Positions 7,638 to 16,166 of a DNA stretch of 41,114 bases are shown here, in pieces. Position 1 is the stretch's first letter. Each line of letters begins with the position of its first letter. The translations under genes were made by a program, and so were the position numbers. The stretch is from Terriglobia bacterium (GTDB lineage: Bacteria > Acidobacteriota > Terriglobia > Bryobacterales > Bryobacteraceae): positions 1-41,114 of the forward strand of contig JAIQFL010000066.1 in assembly GCA_020073365.1 (NCBI GenBank). Direction: 5' to 3'. The notes beneath the pieces are model-generated. The model was not told the origin of the DNA, did no database searches, and was given only the letters and a program-made list of their open reading frames with translations.

Positions 7638-9563
7638 TTACTTCTTATCGTCTACGTCCACGAATTCGGCGTCGACCACGTTGTCTTTGTCCTTCTTGCC
7701 CTGATCGCCACCGGAGGTACCGTCACCGCCGGGGGGCGGGGCACCACCGGGGCCGGCGCCCGGACCAGCAGACTTGTACATGGCCTCGGCCAGCTTGTGG
7801 CTGGCGGCGGTGAGCCGGTCAACGGCCGAGTTGATGCGGCCGGGCTCGTTATCCGCCATGGCCTTCTTGGTCTCTTCGAGGGCTGCTTCGATCTCCTTCG
7901 CCTCGGCCTCGCCGATCTTGCTGCGGTGTTCCTTCAGCGTCTTTTCGACGTTGTAGACCATGGCGTCGGCGCGGTTCCGGGCCTCGATAGTATCGCGCTG
8001 CCGGCGATCGTCGGCGGCATGGGATTCGGCATCCTTCGCCATCTTCTCGACCTCGTCCTTCGACAGGCCCGAAGAGGACGTGATGGTGATCTTCTGCTCG
8101 TTGTTGGTGCCGCGGTCTTTGGCCGTCACGTTGAGGATGCCATTGGCATCGATGTCGAACGTGACTTCGATCTGGGGAACGCCGCGGGGAGCCGGCGGAA
8201 TATTGCCCAGTTGGAACACGCCGAGCAGGCGGTTGTGCTGCGCCATGGCGCGCTCGCCTTGAAACACCTTGATCTCCACTGACGACTGGTTATCGGCGGC
8301 CGTCGAGAAAACCTCGCTCTTGCGCGTCGGAATGGTGGTATTCCGTTCGATGAGCTTAGTGAACACGCCGCCCATGGTCTCGATGCCGAGCGACAGCGGG
8401 GTGACGTCCAGCAACAGCACATCCTTGACCTCGCCACCCAGGACTCCGCCCTGGACCGCGGCGCCAACCGCCACCACTTCGTCCGGATTGACGCCCTTGT
8501 GCGGCTCCTTGGCGAACAAGTCGCGCACGATGGCCTGAATGCGCGGCATACGCGTCTGCCCGCCCACCAGCACGACCTCATGGATTTGCTGCGGGGTGAC
8601 GCCGGCATCCAGCATGGCCTGTTTGCACGGGCCCACGGAACGCTGGAGAATATCCTCTACCATCTGCTCGAAGCGGGCGCGCGTCAACTTCATCTGCAGG
8701 TGCTTCGGGCCAGTGGCGTCCGCCGTGATGAAGGGCAGGTTGATGTCCGATTCGAGGAGCGTGGACAGCTCCATCTTGGCCTTCTCGGCGGCTTCCTTCA
8801 GGCGTTGGAGCGCCATCTGGTCGCGCGACAGGTCGATACCGGCTTCCTTCTTGAACTCGCTGACGATCCAGTCGATGATCCGCTGGTCGATGTTGTCGCC
8901 GCCCAGGTGGGTATCGCCATTGGTGGACTTCACCTCGACCACGCCGTCGCCCACTTCCAGGACGGAGATATCGAACGTGCCGCCGCCGAAGTCATAGACC
9001 GCGATGGTCTCGTTGGTTTTCTTGTCGAGACCATAGGCCAGCGCGGCGGCGGTGGGCTCGTTGATGATGCGCATCACTTCCAGGCCAGCGATCTTGCCGG
9101 CGTCCTTGGTGGCCTGGCGTTGCGCGTCGTTGAAATAGGCCGGAACCGTGATCACCGCCTGGGTGATCTTCTCGCCCAAATAGGATTCGGCAGCTTCCTT
9201 CAACTTGGTGAGGATCATGGCCGAGATCTCGGGCGGAGACTGTTTCTTGCCGGAGATGTCCACGCGGGCGTCGCCGTTGTCGCCGCGGACCACCTTGTAG
9301 GGCACCATCTTCATTTCTTCGCTGACTTCGTCGAAGCGGCGCCCCATGAAACGCTTGATGGAGAAAACCGTGTTCTCGGGGTTGGTGATGGACTGGCGCT
9401 TGGCGACCTGCCCCACCAGCCGCTCCCCGCCCTTCGTGAACGCCACGACGGACGGAGTGGTGCGGGCGCCTTCCTGATTTGCAATCACCGTGGGCTGTCC
9501 AGCCTCCATGACGGCGACGACAGAGTTAGTCGTACCCAGATCGATGCCAATAATCTTTCCCAT
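7638..9563 (-). CDS. dnaK: chaperone protein DnaK (Hsp70)
   Basis: A full-length 641-aa Hsp70. The N-terminal ATPase domain begins [12 protein letters not shown] and contains [18 protein letters not shown] residues ([16 protein letters not shown]) and [12 protein letters not shown]; the substrate domain has [17 protein letters not shown]. The C-terminal lid ends in an acidic tail, EFVDVDDKK. The ATG at 9563 has GGGAGG about 13 nt upstream. It is first in a dnaK-dnaJ-hspR operon; grpE, which often lies between dnaK and dnaJ, is missing here and must be elsewhere. A sigma70-like promoter lies about 100 nt upstream. Confidence 0.97.
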   Translation of the reverse strand: MGKIIGIDLGTTNSVVAVMEAGQPTVIANQEGARTTPSVVAFTKGGERLVGQVAKRQSITNPENTVFSIKRFMGRRFDEVSEEMKMVPYKVVRGDNGDARVDISGKKQSPPEISAMILTKLKEAAESYLGEKITQAVITVPAYFNDAQRQATKDAGKIAGLEVMRIINEPTAAALAYGLDKKTNETIAVYDFGGGTFDISVLEVGDGVVEVKSTNGDTHLGGDNIDQRIIDWIVSEFKKEAGIDLSRDQMALQRLKEAAEKAKMELSTLLESDINLPFITADATGPKHLQMKLTRARFEQMVEDILQRSVGPCKQAMLDAGVTPQQIHEVVLVGGQTRMPRIQAIVRDLFAKEPHKGVNPDEVVAVGAAVQGGVLGGEVKDVLLLDVTPLSLGIETMGGVFTKLIERNTTIPTRKSEVFSTAADNQSSVEIKVFQGERAMAQHNRLLGVFQLGNIPPAPRGVPQIEVTFDIDANGILNVTAKDRGTNNEQKITITSSSGLSKDEVEKMAKDAESHAADDRRQRDTIEARNRADAMVYNVEKTLKEHRSKIGEAEAKEIEAALEETKKAMADNEPGRINSAVDRLTAASHKLAEAMYKSAGPGAGPGGAPPPGGDGTSGGDQGKKDKDNVVDAEFVDVDDKK

Positions 9564-9659
9564 GCTATTCTCAAAACCTCCCTCAGATAATTTGGTTGTA
9601 CGATGGCGTTGCCGGGCTCAAGGGAGGTGTCCCCGAGACCAGCTATTTAGCACCACCCC

Positions 9660-9688
9660 ATTATCAATGTTTAGTGTGATGTTGTCAA
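9660..9688 (-). promoter_or_regulatory. sigma70-type promoter for dnaK operon
   Basis: On the minus strand TTGACA (9683-9688) is separated by 17 nt from GATAAT (9660-9665). This is a near-consensus promoter with a leader of about 90 nt before the dnaK ATG. Confidence 0.7.
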
Positions 9689-9689
9689 G
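9669..9689 (-). promoter_or_regulatory. HAIR-like candidate HspR operator
   Basis: CTTGACA-N7-ACTAAAC on the minus strand matches the actinobacterial HAIR consensus CTTGAGT-N7-ACTCAAG at 10 of 14 positions with the correct N7 spacing. It covers the -35 box and most of the spacer of the dnaK promoter. The two arms are poorly symmetric with each other (3 of 7), so the call is tentative. Confidence 0.45.
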
Positions 9690-9870
9690 TTTTTTGAAGT
9701 GGCCGGGCATGCCCTGGCACTTGACGTTCAATAAATGCCGTAGAATCTTTAGGTTATTGATGCGAATCGGATGATAAGGTTGAATGTGGCCGCAACCGGG
9801 CAGCGGCAACGACGCTGGCTTGCCAGCGGATGATCCGCGGATAGTGTGAAGAGGATGCAATCTCTCAACA

Positions 9871-10299
9871 TTACGGCTTCCAACCCTTGAACAGCTCCTC
9901 GACATTGACCCATCCCTTGAGCCATGCGGTGCTCCCGAATTCTCCGCGAATGCTGCCATCTGCCGGGTTAAACTTGCGGTGTTGGTAGCCGGCCGCCATC
10001 CCCTTATCAAACCTGGGACGCTGACGTGTATTCGTTTTGTCGTTTGGATCCGGTTCCATCTCCGTGGAGGCCTGCCCCTGTCCGCAGTCGGCTGTAATCC
10101 ATGGGTCCCCAGAGGAATCGATCATAACCCCTACGTGCGCGAAACCCTCGCCGCCCGGTGTCTTCGACAGAACGTAGAAGTCTGCGGGCTGTGGCCGGAG
10201 GGCCCGCCCGTTTCCGGTGGGACAGACGATCGCCTTACGTCGTCTGTCGCCGGCTTTCAGTCGGCTCGCGCTCAGAATCGTCTCGGCGCATGCCTGCTT
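9871..10299 (-). pseudogene. C-terminal fragment of an NlpC/CHAP-like hydrolase, probably decayed
   Basis: The open frame reads CAETILSASRLKAGDRR, then DFYVLSKTPGGEGFAHVGV, DSSGDPWITADCGQG and ends GWVNVEELFKGWKP. The AHVGV and WITADCGQG blocks resemble the His-containing half of NlpC/P60- or CHAP-type amidase folds, in which a secreted cysteine hydrolase cuts peptidoglycan. No credible start exists: the only ATG (10125) falls inside the conserved block, and the frame is closed upstream by TGA at 10300-10302. The same frame reopens upstream (to 10521) but without recognisable similarity. I infer a broken gene; a short intact protein with a non-ATG start is the alternative. Confidence 0.45.
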
Positions 10300-10302
10300 T
10301 CA

Positions 10303-10613
10303 TGCCTCGACGCGCTGTGCGCGCATTGCGGGACGCCCGACCCATCGGTGCCCGCCCCCGGAGTGCTTGCGGGCGGCGCCGGTTCCAACCCCCAGCCATC
10401 TGAGAAGTGGTCCTGGAATCAGTGGATTGCCGGCAACTTCCCAGAGGACCACCCGCCCTCTTGCGGTAAAATGCAACATGGGGCTGTCAAGACTCTGTAC
10501 ACTCGTCTCAAGTTCGCACATTCGATCGTGACGAATTCACCACAGCCGCGTCCAATTTCACAGGTAGGAGATCGATTGGGAGTCGGTTAAGGCCCCAGAC
10601 TAAAACGTGGCTT
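10303..10613. other. no convincing gene
   Basis: The open frames here have no ribosome site and no recognisable domain; part may be the eroded 5' half of the hydrolase fragment. TAAAAC lies 7 nt before the sigma-factor ATG at 10614, a weak -10 candidate. Confidence 0.5.
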
Positions 10614-11225
10614 ATGGCCCAGGATGCAGCCGGAGCGGTAGGCGCCCGATTGAGTCCACAGGTTGATTCATTAATTCGGGCCGCCCAGCGCGGAGACCAG
10701 GACGCTTTCGAGCAATTGGTGCGCGCTTACGATCAGAGTGTGCTTCGGCTCGCGATGAATTTGTTGCGGTCGCCGGAAGATGCGCGTGACGTGTATCAGG
10801 AGGCTTTTCTCAGGGTGTATCGCAACCTCCATGCTTTCCGGTTCGATTGCAGCTTTCACACCTGGCTTTACCGTATCGTCACCAACATCTGCCTGGACCA
10901 ACTGCGGAAACGCAAGGTTCGCAAGGAGGAGTCTTCGGTGGTGGAGACATCGGACGGACCCATCGACCGGATGGAGGGCTTCGAGGAAGAAGCTGCCGAA
11001 GCCGACCCCGAACGCAGCATGTGGAACCGGCAGTTGAAGCAGAGGATTGAGGACGCGCTCCGCGACCTGACCCCGCGGGAGCGCATGGTTTTCGAATTAA
11101 GGCACTATCAAGGATTGCGTTTGCGAAATATTGGCGAAATGTTGGGCACCACCGAGGAGGCCGCTAAGAATTGCCTCTTCCGGGCCACCCAGAAGATGCG
11201 TTCCGTGTTGGGAGATTTCACATGA
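10614..11225 (+). CDS. ECF-type RNA polymerase sigma factor (RpoE-like)
   Basis: A 203-aa sigma factor. Region 2 (about 20-95) has DAFEQLVRAYDQSVLRLA, the PEDARDVYQEAFLRVYRNL block that binds core polymerase, and FHTWLYRIVTNICLDQLRKRK for -10 recognition. After an acidic linker (about 100-135), region 4 (about 145-200) has LTPRERMVFELRHYQGL and an IGEMLGTTEEAAKNCLFRA helix-turn-helix for -35 binding. It overlaps the downstream anti-sigma gene by 4 nt (ATGA), so the pair is translationally coupled. The regulon probably includes its own operon of envelope proteins; that is inference. Confidence 0.93.
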   Translation: MAQDAAGAVGARLSPQVDSLIRAAQRGDQDAFEQLVRAYDQSVLRLAMNLLRSPEDARDVYQEAFLRVYRNLHAFRFDCSFHTWLYRIVTNICLDQLRKRKVRKEESSVVETSDGPIDRMEGFEEEAAEADPERSMWNRQLKQRIEDALRDLTPRERMVFELRHYQGLRLRNIGEMLGTTEEAAKNCLFRATQKMRSVLGDFT

Positions 11226-12142
11226 CTTGCGATTCGGTTTCGAAGCTGATTCCGCTTTATTTTTACGGCGAGTTGACCCCCGACGAAGAGGACCGGCTGG
11301 AGGACCACCTCCACGAGTGCGCCGAGTGCACCAGCGCCCTGGCACGCCAGCGGAGGCTCGCCGCCGCCCTCGACCAACGTCAGACGGAAACCCCGCCGCT
11401 GTTGCTCGAAGATTGCCGGATGGACTTGATGGCGGCCATACAGGGTGGGGCGCCGCGGCTGGAGCAGTCCTCCAAAGGGCCGTGGACGCTCTTCCTGGAA
11501 GCCATGGGCGCGACATTCGTGGGGCTCAATCGGCTCCAGCGGCCGGTGGGAGCGGTGGCGCTGATCGCGCTGGGCTTCTTCGCCTCGCGGTTTACGGGCA
11601 GTAGTCCGACCGCGGCACCCGCGCCCGCCGACGAGGTTTTCGCAACGGTTCGATCGGTGCGTCCGGAAAATGCCGGCCGCGTGCAGATTGCGTTCGACGA
11701 AACGCGCCGGCGCACCGTCTCCGGGTCCATGGAGGACCAGAACATTCAGAAGCTGCTGCTGGCCGCCGCGCACGAGGAGAATCCCGCCGTCCGCGTGGAG
11801 TCGATGGGCCTGCTGAAGAGCCGGGCCGGTTCCGGCGAGGTGCGCGATGAGTTGCTCAACGCGTTGGTCCATGATGCCAACGTGGGCGTTCGGCTGGAGG
11901 CGTTGAAAGGTTTGAAGCCGCTGTTGGCCGACGTGGAGGTCCGCAAGACGCTGGGGCAAGTGCTGAAGACCGACGACAATCCGGCCGTGCGCATGCAGGT
12001 AGTGGACCTGCTGGTGGCGCAGCGCGACGATTCCATGGTGAGCGTTCTGCAAGACGTAGTGCAGAAGGAAGACAACAATTACATCCGCCTGAAGCTCCAA
12101 AAGGCGTTGAAGGACATGAATGCTTCGATCGGCACTTTTTAG
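11222..12142 (+). CDS. zinc anti-sigma factor with membrane helix and HEAT repeats
   Basis: A 306-aa protein. The N-terminus is a zinc anti-sigma (zf-HC2) domain with H29-x3-C33-x2-C36 in DHLHECAECT plus Cys3. One membrane helix (about 105-122, GAVALIALGFFASRF) follows, and the periplasmic part (about 170-300) has HEAT-like helical repeats such as NPAVRVESMGLLKSRAG and NVGVRLEALKGLKPLL. The cytosolic domain would hold the sigma factor and the HEAT domain could sense or bind a partner outside. The ATG at 11222 overlaps the sigma stop. Its 3' end overlaps the next gene by 23 nt. Confidence 0.85.
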   Translation: MTCDSVSKLIPLYFYGELTPDEEDRLEDHLHECAECTSALARQRRLAAALDQRQTETPPLLLEDCRMDLMAAIQGGAPRLEQSSKGPWTLFLEAMGATFVGLNRLQRPVGAVALIALGFFASRFTGSSPTAAPAPADEVFATVRSVRPENAGRVQIAFDETRRRTVSGSMEDQNIQKLLLAAAHEENPAVRVESMGLLKSRAGSGEVRDELLNALVHDANVGVRLEALKGLKPLLADVEVRKTLGQVLKTDDNPAVRMQVVDLLVAQRDDSMVSVLQDVVQKEDNNYIRLKLQKALKDMNASIGTF

Positions 12143-13247
12143 CGCGCTGGCGGTGCTCGCGCTGCTGCCGTACGCGGGCGCCCAGAAGGGGCTCACCTGC
12201 AAGGACGGCCGGTGCGAGAAAGTCATTTATGGCACCGCGCCAGTCGCCTCGCGACTGCGGGTCAACGCGCACGGGCCCGTGACTCTGGAAGGCGGGTCGG
12301 CCCCCAGGCTGATTTACACGGTGACGGTGAGCGTGAGTGCCCGGTCGGAAGCCGAGGCGCGCCGCTGGCTGCAACAGTACACGGTGCGCGTGGTTTCGCA
12401 GGGCTCGACGACGGTCTTCACGGCGCCGGGCGGGCCCGTAATGACGGCCGTTTCGTTGAAGACCCCGCGCATGAGCGCCGTGGAGATCTCTACCTCCGAC
12501 GGGGCCGTGGAAGCCAACGGCGTGGATGGACCCTTGGAAGTGGATTCCGGCGCGGGCGCGTTGACCGTGGACCGTGTCCGCGGAGACTGCAAGCTGACAA
12601 CCGGCGGAGGTGACGTCCGCGTCGGTCAGATTGGCGGGGCGTTGCGATGCTCCACGGGCGCCGGTCACATCACGGTCAGGACGGTTCGCGGAGAAGCGGT
12701 TCTCGAGACCAACGGCGGCGATATTGTGGCCGGCCAGGCGGGCGGTCAGGTCCATGCCACCACTGGCGGCGGTGGAGTGCATATTGGAACCGCGGGCGGG
12801 CCGGTGACGGCTACCAGCGGGGGCGGCGAGATCATCGTCGAGAAGGCCAACGGCATCGTTACGGTACGGAACATGGCCGGGCCGGTGCAGGTGTGGTCGT
12901 CCGCGGGCGTGCGTTGCGACTCGGGCAGCGGGGGCATTCGCGTCAGCAATATATCGGGACCCATGCGGGTGTCCACAACCATGGGCAGCATCCTGGCCAA
13001 TCTGCTGGGCAGCCGGTTGGCGGACTCGTACCTGGCCACCGGCAATGGTGACATCACGGTACTGATTCCGTCTAACGTGGGTGTACTGATCCAAGCGCAG
13101 GATAATATGCGGATCGTATCCGAATTTCGCGAACTCGCGATTCGCAGACAGGGTCAACGCGTGATTGCCGAAGGGCCCCTGAACGGCGGCGGGCCGCTTC
13201 TGCAAATCTCGGGAATGGGTGGCACGATTTTTCTGAAAAGGCAGTAA
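12120..13247 (+). CDS. secreted DUF4097-type beta-helix protein
   Basis: A 375-aa protein with a signal peptide (MLRSALFSALAVLALLPYAGA, cleavage near AQ). The rest is a run of short beta repeats in the DUF4097/DUF4098 style: LTTGGGDVRVGQIGG, CSTGAGHITVRTVRG, ETNGGDIVAGQAGG and TSGGGEIIVEKANG, with a repeat every 17-20 residues, suggesting a right-handed beta-helix. These proteins are often encoded beside envelope-stress sigma/anti-sigma pairs; the molecular role is unknown. It overlaps the anti-sigma gene by 23 nt, so it belongs to the same operon. Confidence 0.8.
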   Translation: MLRSALFSALAVLALLPYAGAQKGLTCKDGRCEKVIYGTAPVASRLRVNAHGPVTLEGGSAPRLIYTVTVSVSARSEAEARRWLQQYTVRVVSQGSTTVFTAPGGPVMTAVSLKTPRMSAVEISTSDGAVEANGVDGPLEVDSGAGALTVDRVRGDCKLTTGGGDVRVGQIGGALRCSTGAGHITVRTVRGEAVLETNGGDIVAGQAGGQVHATTGGGGVHIGTAGGPVTATSGGGEIIVEKANGIVTVRNMAGPVQVWSSAGVRCDSGSGGIRVSNISGPMRVSTTMGSILANLLGSRLADSYLATGNGDITVLIPSNVGVLIQAQDNMRIVSEFRELAIRRQGQRVIAEGPLNGGGPLLQISGMGGTIFLKRQ

Positions 13248-13357
13248 GATGCGAGTTGGGCTCCGGGAAATGCCGCACGAATGGCGGCATGCGGAACGCA
13301 CCTACCGTGGCAGGCCAGAGTCCCGCTCCAACAGGGAACAGAACAAGGGGGTTTTGC

Positions 13358-14353
13358 ATGCGAACGAGTCTTGGAATTGGTACGGCACTTCTGGCTGCGG
13401 CGAGCCTGCTAACGTCCGCCGCGTTTGCCCAGGTCACTGTGACGCGGCCGCACACCGGGATCACCAGGATATCGAGCGGTTCCGGCTATCTCGGCATTAG
13501 CGCGCAGGATGTCGATGCGGAGCGTGCCAAGGCCTTGAAACTGCCGGAAGTGCGCGGTGCGGAAATCAAGAACGTGGTCGAAGATAGCCCCGCAGCCAAG
13601 GCCGGTTTCAAAGAAGGCGATGTGGTTTTGGAATACAACGGGCAGAAGGTGGAGGGCATCGAGCAGTTGACACGGATGGTGGGTGAGACGCCCGCCGGTC
13701 GCCAGGTGAAGATCTTGGTATGGCGGAACGGCGCCACCTTGACCCTGACTCCGACGCTCGAGACCAGCAAGGGGATGATCTGGGCGGGTGGCGGTACCTG
13801 GACGACTCCCGAGGTGAGGATTCCAGAGATTACGATTCCTCCCATCCCGCCGATGGATCTTCCCCGCTTCCAGATGTCCTTCCAGAATCCGATGCTGGGG
13901 ATCACCGGCGAGTCGCTGGGACAACAAGAGCAGTTTGCGGAATTCCTGGGAGTCAAGGACGGCGTGCTCGTGAAATCCGTGGGGAAGGATTCCCCCGCGG
14001 AGAAGGCCGGCATCAAAGCGGGAGACGTGATCGTGAAGGTGGACGATACCAAAGTGGCCAGCACCCGCGAGATCACTAACGTACTCCGTTCCATCCGGTC
14101 CAAGAAGAACGTTACGGTGGTCGTGGTGCGCAATAAAAAGGAGATGCCCATCACCGTGACGATCGAAGGTAGTTTGAGTACCCCCGGTGTGCGGGCCATG
14201 CGGTTCGGGCCTGTGGTAGTGGGTCCGGTCGTGGTGAGGACGCCCGCGGTGGTGGTCAAGCCCATGGTGATCAAACCCATGGTGCTCAAACCCATGGTCC
14301 TGAGGCCGCGCGTTCGGTTCCTAAAGTTTTCTACCCAGGATCGCGTAATCTAA
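13358..14353 (+). CDS. secreted protein with two PDZ domains and a KPMV repeat tail
   Basis: A 331-aa protein with a signal peptide (MRTSLGIGTALLAAASLLTS). PDZ 1 (about 40-135) has YLGISAQDVD, the SPAAKAGFKEGDVVL helix and an extended end; PDZ 2 (about 175-280) has MLGITGESLG and SPAEKAGIKAGDVIVKVD. No protease domain is present, so it is not an HtrA; a scaffold or inhibitor role in the periplasm is possible. The C-terminal tail is a Val/Pro/Met-rich run with tandem KPMVI/KPMVL units. The start at 13358 has AAGGGGG 8-13 nt upstream. It is the last gene of the sigma operon and its stop overlaps the convergent methyltransferase by 33 nt. Confidence 0.85.
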   Translation: MRTSLGIGTALLAAASLLTSAAFAQVTVTRPHTGITRISSGSGYLGISAQDVDAERAKALKLPEVRGAEIKNVVEDSPAAKAGFKEGDVVLEYNGQKVEGIEQLTRMVGETPAGRQVKILVWRNGATLTLTPTLETSKGMIWAGGGTWTTPEVRIPEITIPPIPPMDLPRFQMSFQNPMLGITGESLGQQEQFAEFLGVKDGVLVKSVGKDSPAEKAGIKAGDVIVKVDDTKVASTREITNVLRSIRSKKNVTVVVVRNKKEMPITVTIEGSLSTPGVRAMRFGPVVVGPVVVRTPAVVVKPMVIKPMVLKPMVLRPRVRFLKFSTQDRVI

Positions 14354-15763
14354 CGAGCCGAAGAAGGCGTCACGGAAATCCTCCGGCAGCGAGCCCAGTG
14401 ACGCCATCGACTCCACTGCGGGCGCCAGGCGCCGCACCTCGATATTTCCGATTCCGAACTCCTCCAGATAGAACGCCATCAGCGCATGTGGTACCGGACG
14501 CGTGTGCGTCGGGTCCAGGTAGAAGTGCGTGGCCAGGATCGCGAGGCACTCGGGGTTAGGTGTCTCGATCGCGATCACGCCATTGCGCGACAGCCGGCTG
14601 GCCGAAAGCTTGATCATTTCCGGCAGGCGCTCGGGCGGAAGGTGCTCCACCACCTGCGCGCAGAAAATGCCGTCGAGCGCGGCCTGCGGCAGGTCGCTCA
14701 GGTAGGCGAAGAGGTCCGCGGTTTCGGCCTGTAGCTGCTTGTGCCGGCAGAGGGCCACGCACTCCTCGCTAAGATCGATCCCGCGTGCCGGAACTCCGGC
14801 CTCGCGCATCGTCTCCAGGAACTCACCGCGGCCGCAGCCGATATCGAGCACGTTCCGGCACTCGGCGAAGTACGGCAGATAGAAGCGCTGGCCGGCTTTC
14901 ACGTAGTCTTCGGAGCCGCGGAAGCGCTCGGCGAATCGGCCATAGTCGAAACCCAGCCCCGCTCCCTGACCAGAGCCCGAGGTGGGGCAGGCGCTTCCGC
15001 CTGCCTCGCCCGCTTGCGGGCTATTCTTTCTCACGTTCTCAAGGTCGCGGCCCGGCAACCAGGCATCCCCCTCGGCCAGCCGTCCCAGGGGCGCACCGAT
15101 CTCGGCCCGTTGCCGGATGGTACGTAGCTCGGAGTGAATCAGGCGTTCGTACTCCAGGCGAATGCGCTCCAGGTCTGCCCACATCCGCTGTTGAATCTCG
15201 ACAGCATTGCGCGCCAGCGCCGCGGTGAAATCGGTGTGCTGCGCGTGGACGGCATAGCGATGATTGGAGTCCATCGCGTCCGCGCGGTGCTGAAACGCTC
15301 CCTGAAGGTCGGCCACGCTGCGCAGGAACTGGACCTCGTTCTGCTGCAGTTTGCGCTCCCACTCGAAACGCCAGTCGGCCCAATGGCTGCGAATGTCCCG
15401 GAGCTCCTGGCTGCGGTTGCCCAGATCGACCAGCGCGCGATTGGTTTCGTTCAGCGCCTCGATGGCGCCGTCGACACACGCCATAATTTTCCGGTTGAAT
15501 TCCACCTGCTCCCGGACGTGCCAGTCGAGGATGCGAGCCACCAGGCGCTTCCAGCCTTGCACCAGGGAGTTGCCGATGCCTCCCGGCCGAGGATTCACCG
15601 TGCCGATGGCGGCCACTTTCCCCATGGCGGAATCGCGGGCGTGGACCAGCGGCAGGAGGTCGGGGAGGGGAATCTCCGCCGCCCCCGCGGAGGTCTGGGG
15701 GTTGCGCGCGCGCACACGCTCGCGAACCTCGCGCAGGATGGCGATCAACTCAGCGCTTTCCAC
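14321..15763 (-). CDS. SAM-dependent methyltransferase with long N-terminal coiled coil
   Basis: A 480-aa protein. Residues about 75-225 are helical and charged, like the coiled coil of O-antigen chain-length/terminating methyltransferases. The class I methyltransferase fold follows (about 275-480): NVLDIGCGRGEFL (motif I, 304-316), GIDLSEECVA, DGIFCAQVVEHLPPERL and ETPNPECLAIL. Methylation of a surface glycan end is a reasonable guess, not shown. Residues about 248-260 (NSPQAGEAGGSACPT) are encoded by a copy of the GTGGGGCAGG hairpin repeat, sitting in the linker between the two domains. The start overlaps the end of queF by 14 nt. Confidence 0.82.
   Translation of the reverse strand: MESAELIAILREVRERVRARNPQTSAGAAEIPLPDLLPLVHARDSAMGKVAAIGTVNPRPGGIGNSLVQGWKRLVARILDWHVREQVEFNRKIMACVDGAIEALNETNRALVDLGNRSQELRDIRSHWADWRFEWERKLQQNEVQFLRSVADLQGAFQHRADAMDSNHRYAVHAQHTDFTAALARNAVEIQQRMWADLERIRLEYERLIHSELRTIRQRAEIGAPLGRLAEGDAWLPGRDLENVRKNSPQAGEAGGSACPTSGSGQGAGLGFDYGRFAERFRGSEDYVKAGQRFYLPYFAECRNVLDIGCGRGEFLETMREAGVPARGIDLSEECVALCRHKQLQAETADLFAYLSDLPQAALDGIFCAQVVEHLPPERLPEMIKLSASRLSRNGVIAIETPNPECLAILATHFYLDPTHTRPVPHALMAFYLEEFGIGNIEVRRLAPAVESMASLGSLPEDFRDAFFGSLDYAILGRKL
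14981..15021. repeat. GTGGGGCAGG hairpin repeat inside a coding region
   Basis: GGCAGGCG (14986-14993) pairs with CGCCTGCC (14998-15005) and GCCCGC (15008-15013) pairs with GCGGGC (15016-15021). The unit begins GGTGGGGCAGGCGCT and matches the intergenic copy at 38071. It supplies residues of the methyltransferase linker. Confidence 0.7.
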
Positions 15764-16166
15764 GTTTGCGGCTCCGGGAGGGTGGGCGGCTCCATGTCGC
15801 GGTCACGGTGGTGCCCAAACCGCCCCGCGGCGAAAAATCGCCGATGACCGTGGCCATTTTGGGGTGGGCGGCCTTCACCACGTCGCGGAGTACGCGGTTG
15901 ACCACGTTCTCCTGAAAGATGCCGAGATCGCGATAGGCGAACAGGTACATCTTGTAAGACTTCAGCTCCAGGCATTGCTTGTCCGGAACGTAGCGCAGCA
16001 CGAGTTTGCCGAAATCCGGGAGACCGGTCTTGGGGCAGACGGAGGTGAACTCCGGCGTGACGATCTCGATTTCATAGTCCGGGTACTGATTGGGCCAGGT
16101 TTCGATCCCGGGCAGGGGGGCGTTGACCCCGGACCGCGCGTGTTCATCGGTGTAAGCGCGTTTCAT
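15750..16166 (-). CDS. queF: NADPH-dependent preQ1 synthase (7-cyano-7-deazaguanine reductase)
   Basis: A 138-aa single-domain QueF. It reduces the nitrile of preQ0 to preQ1 in queuosine biosynthesis, in the cytosol. Key blocks are TSVCPKTGLPDFGKL with the catalytic cysteine that forms the thioimide, the QueF signature LELKSYKMYLFAYRD, and FQENVVNRVLRDVV with the conserved glutamate. The ATG at 16166 overlaps the stop of the TIGR00300-family gene by 4 nt (ATGA), so the two are coupled. Its last 14 nt overlap the methyltransferase start. Other que genes are not in the window. Confidence 0.95.
   Translation of the reverse strand: MKRAYTDEHARSGVNAPLPGIETWPNQYPDYEIEIVTPEFTSVCPKTGLPDFGKLVLRYVPDKQCLELKSYKMYLFAYRDLGIFQENVVNRVLRDVVKAAHPKMATVIGDFSPRGGLGTTVTATWSRPPSRSRKRGKR

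Noticed and set aside
6343..7704. 453-aa open frame antisense to dnaJ
   Set aside because: It mirrors the dnaJ codons and crosses the intergenic hairpin.
8499..9590. 363-aa open frame antisense to dnaK
   Set aside because: Such antisense frames are typical for dnaK in GC-rich genomes; no independent evidence.
9979..10590. 203-aa plus-strand open frame
   Set aside because: The minus-strand reading shows conserved hydrolase blocks; the plus frame does not.
11856..13301. 481-aa minus-strand frame over the sigma operon
   Set aside because: It is a shadow of the DUF4097 and anti-sigma genes, His/Arg-rich without domains.
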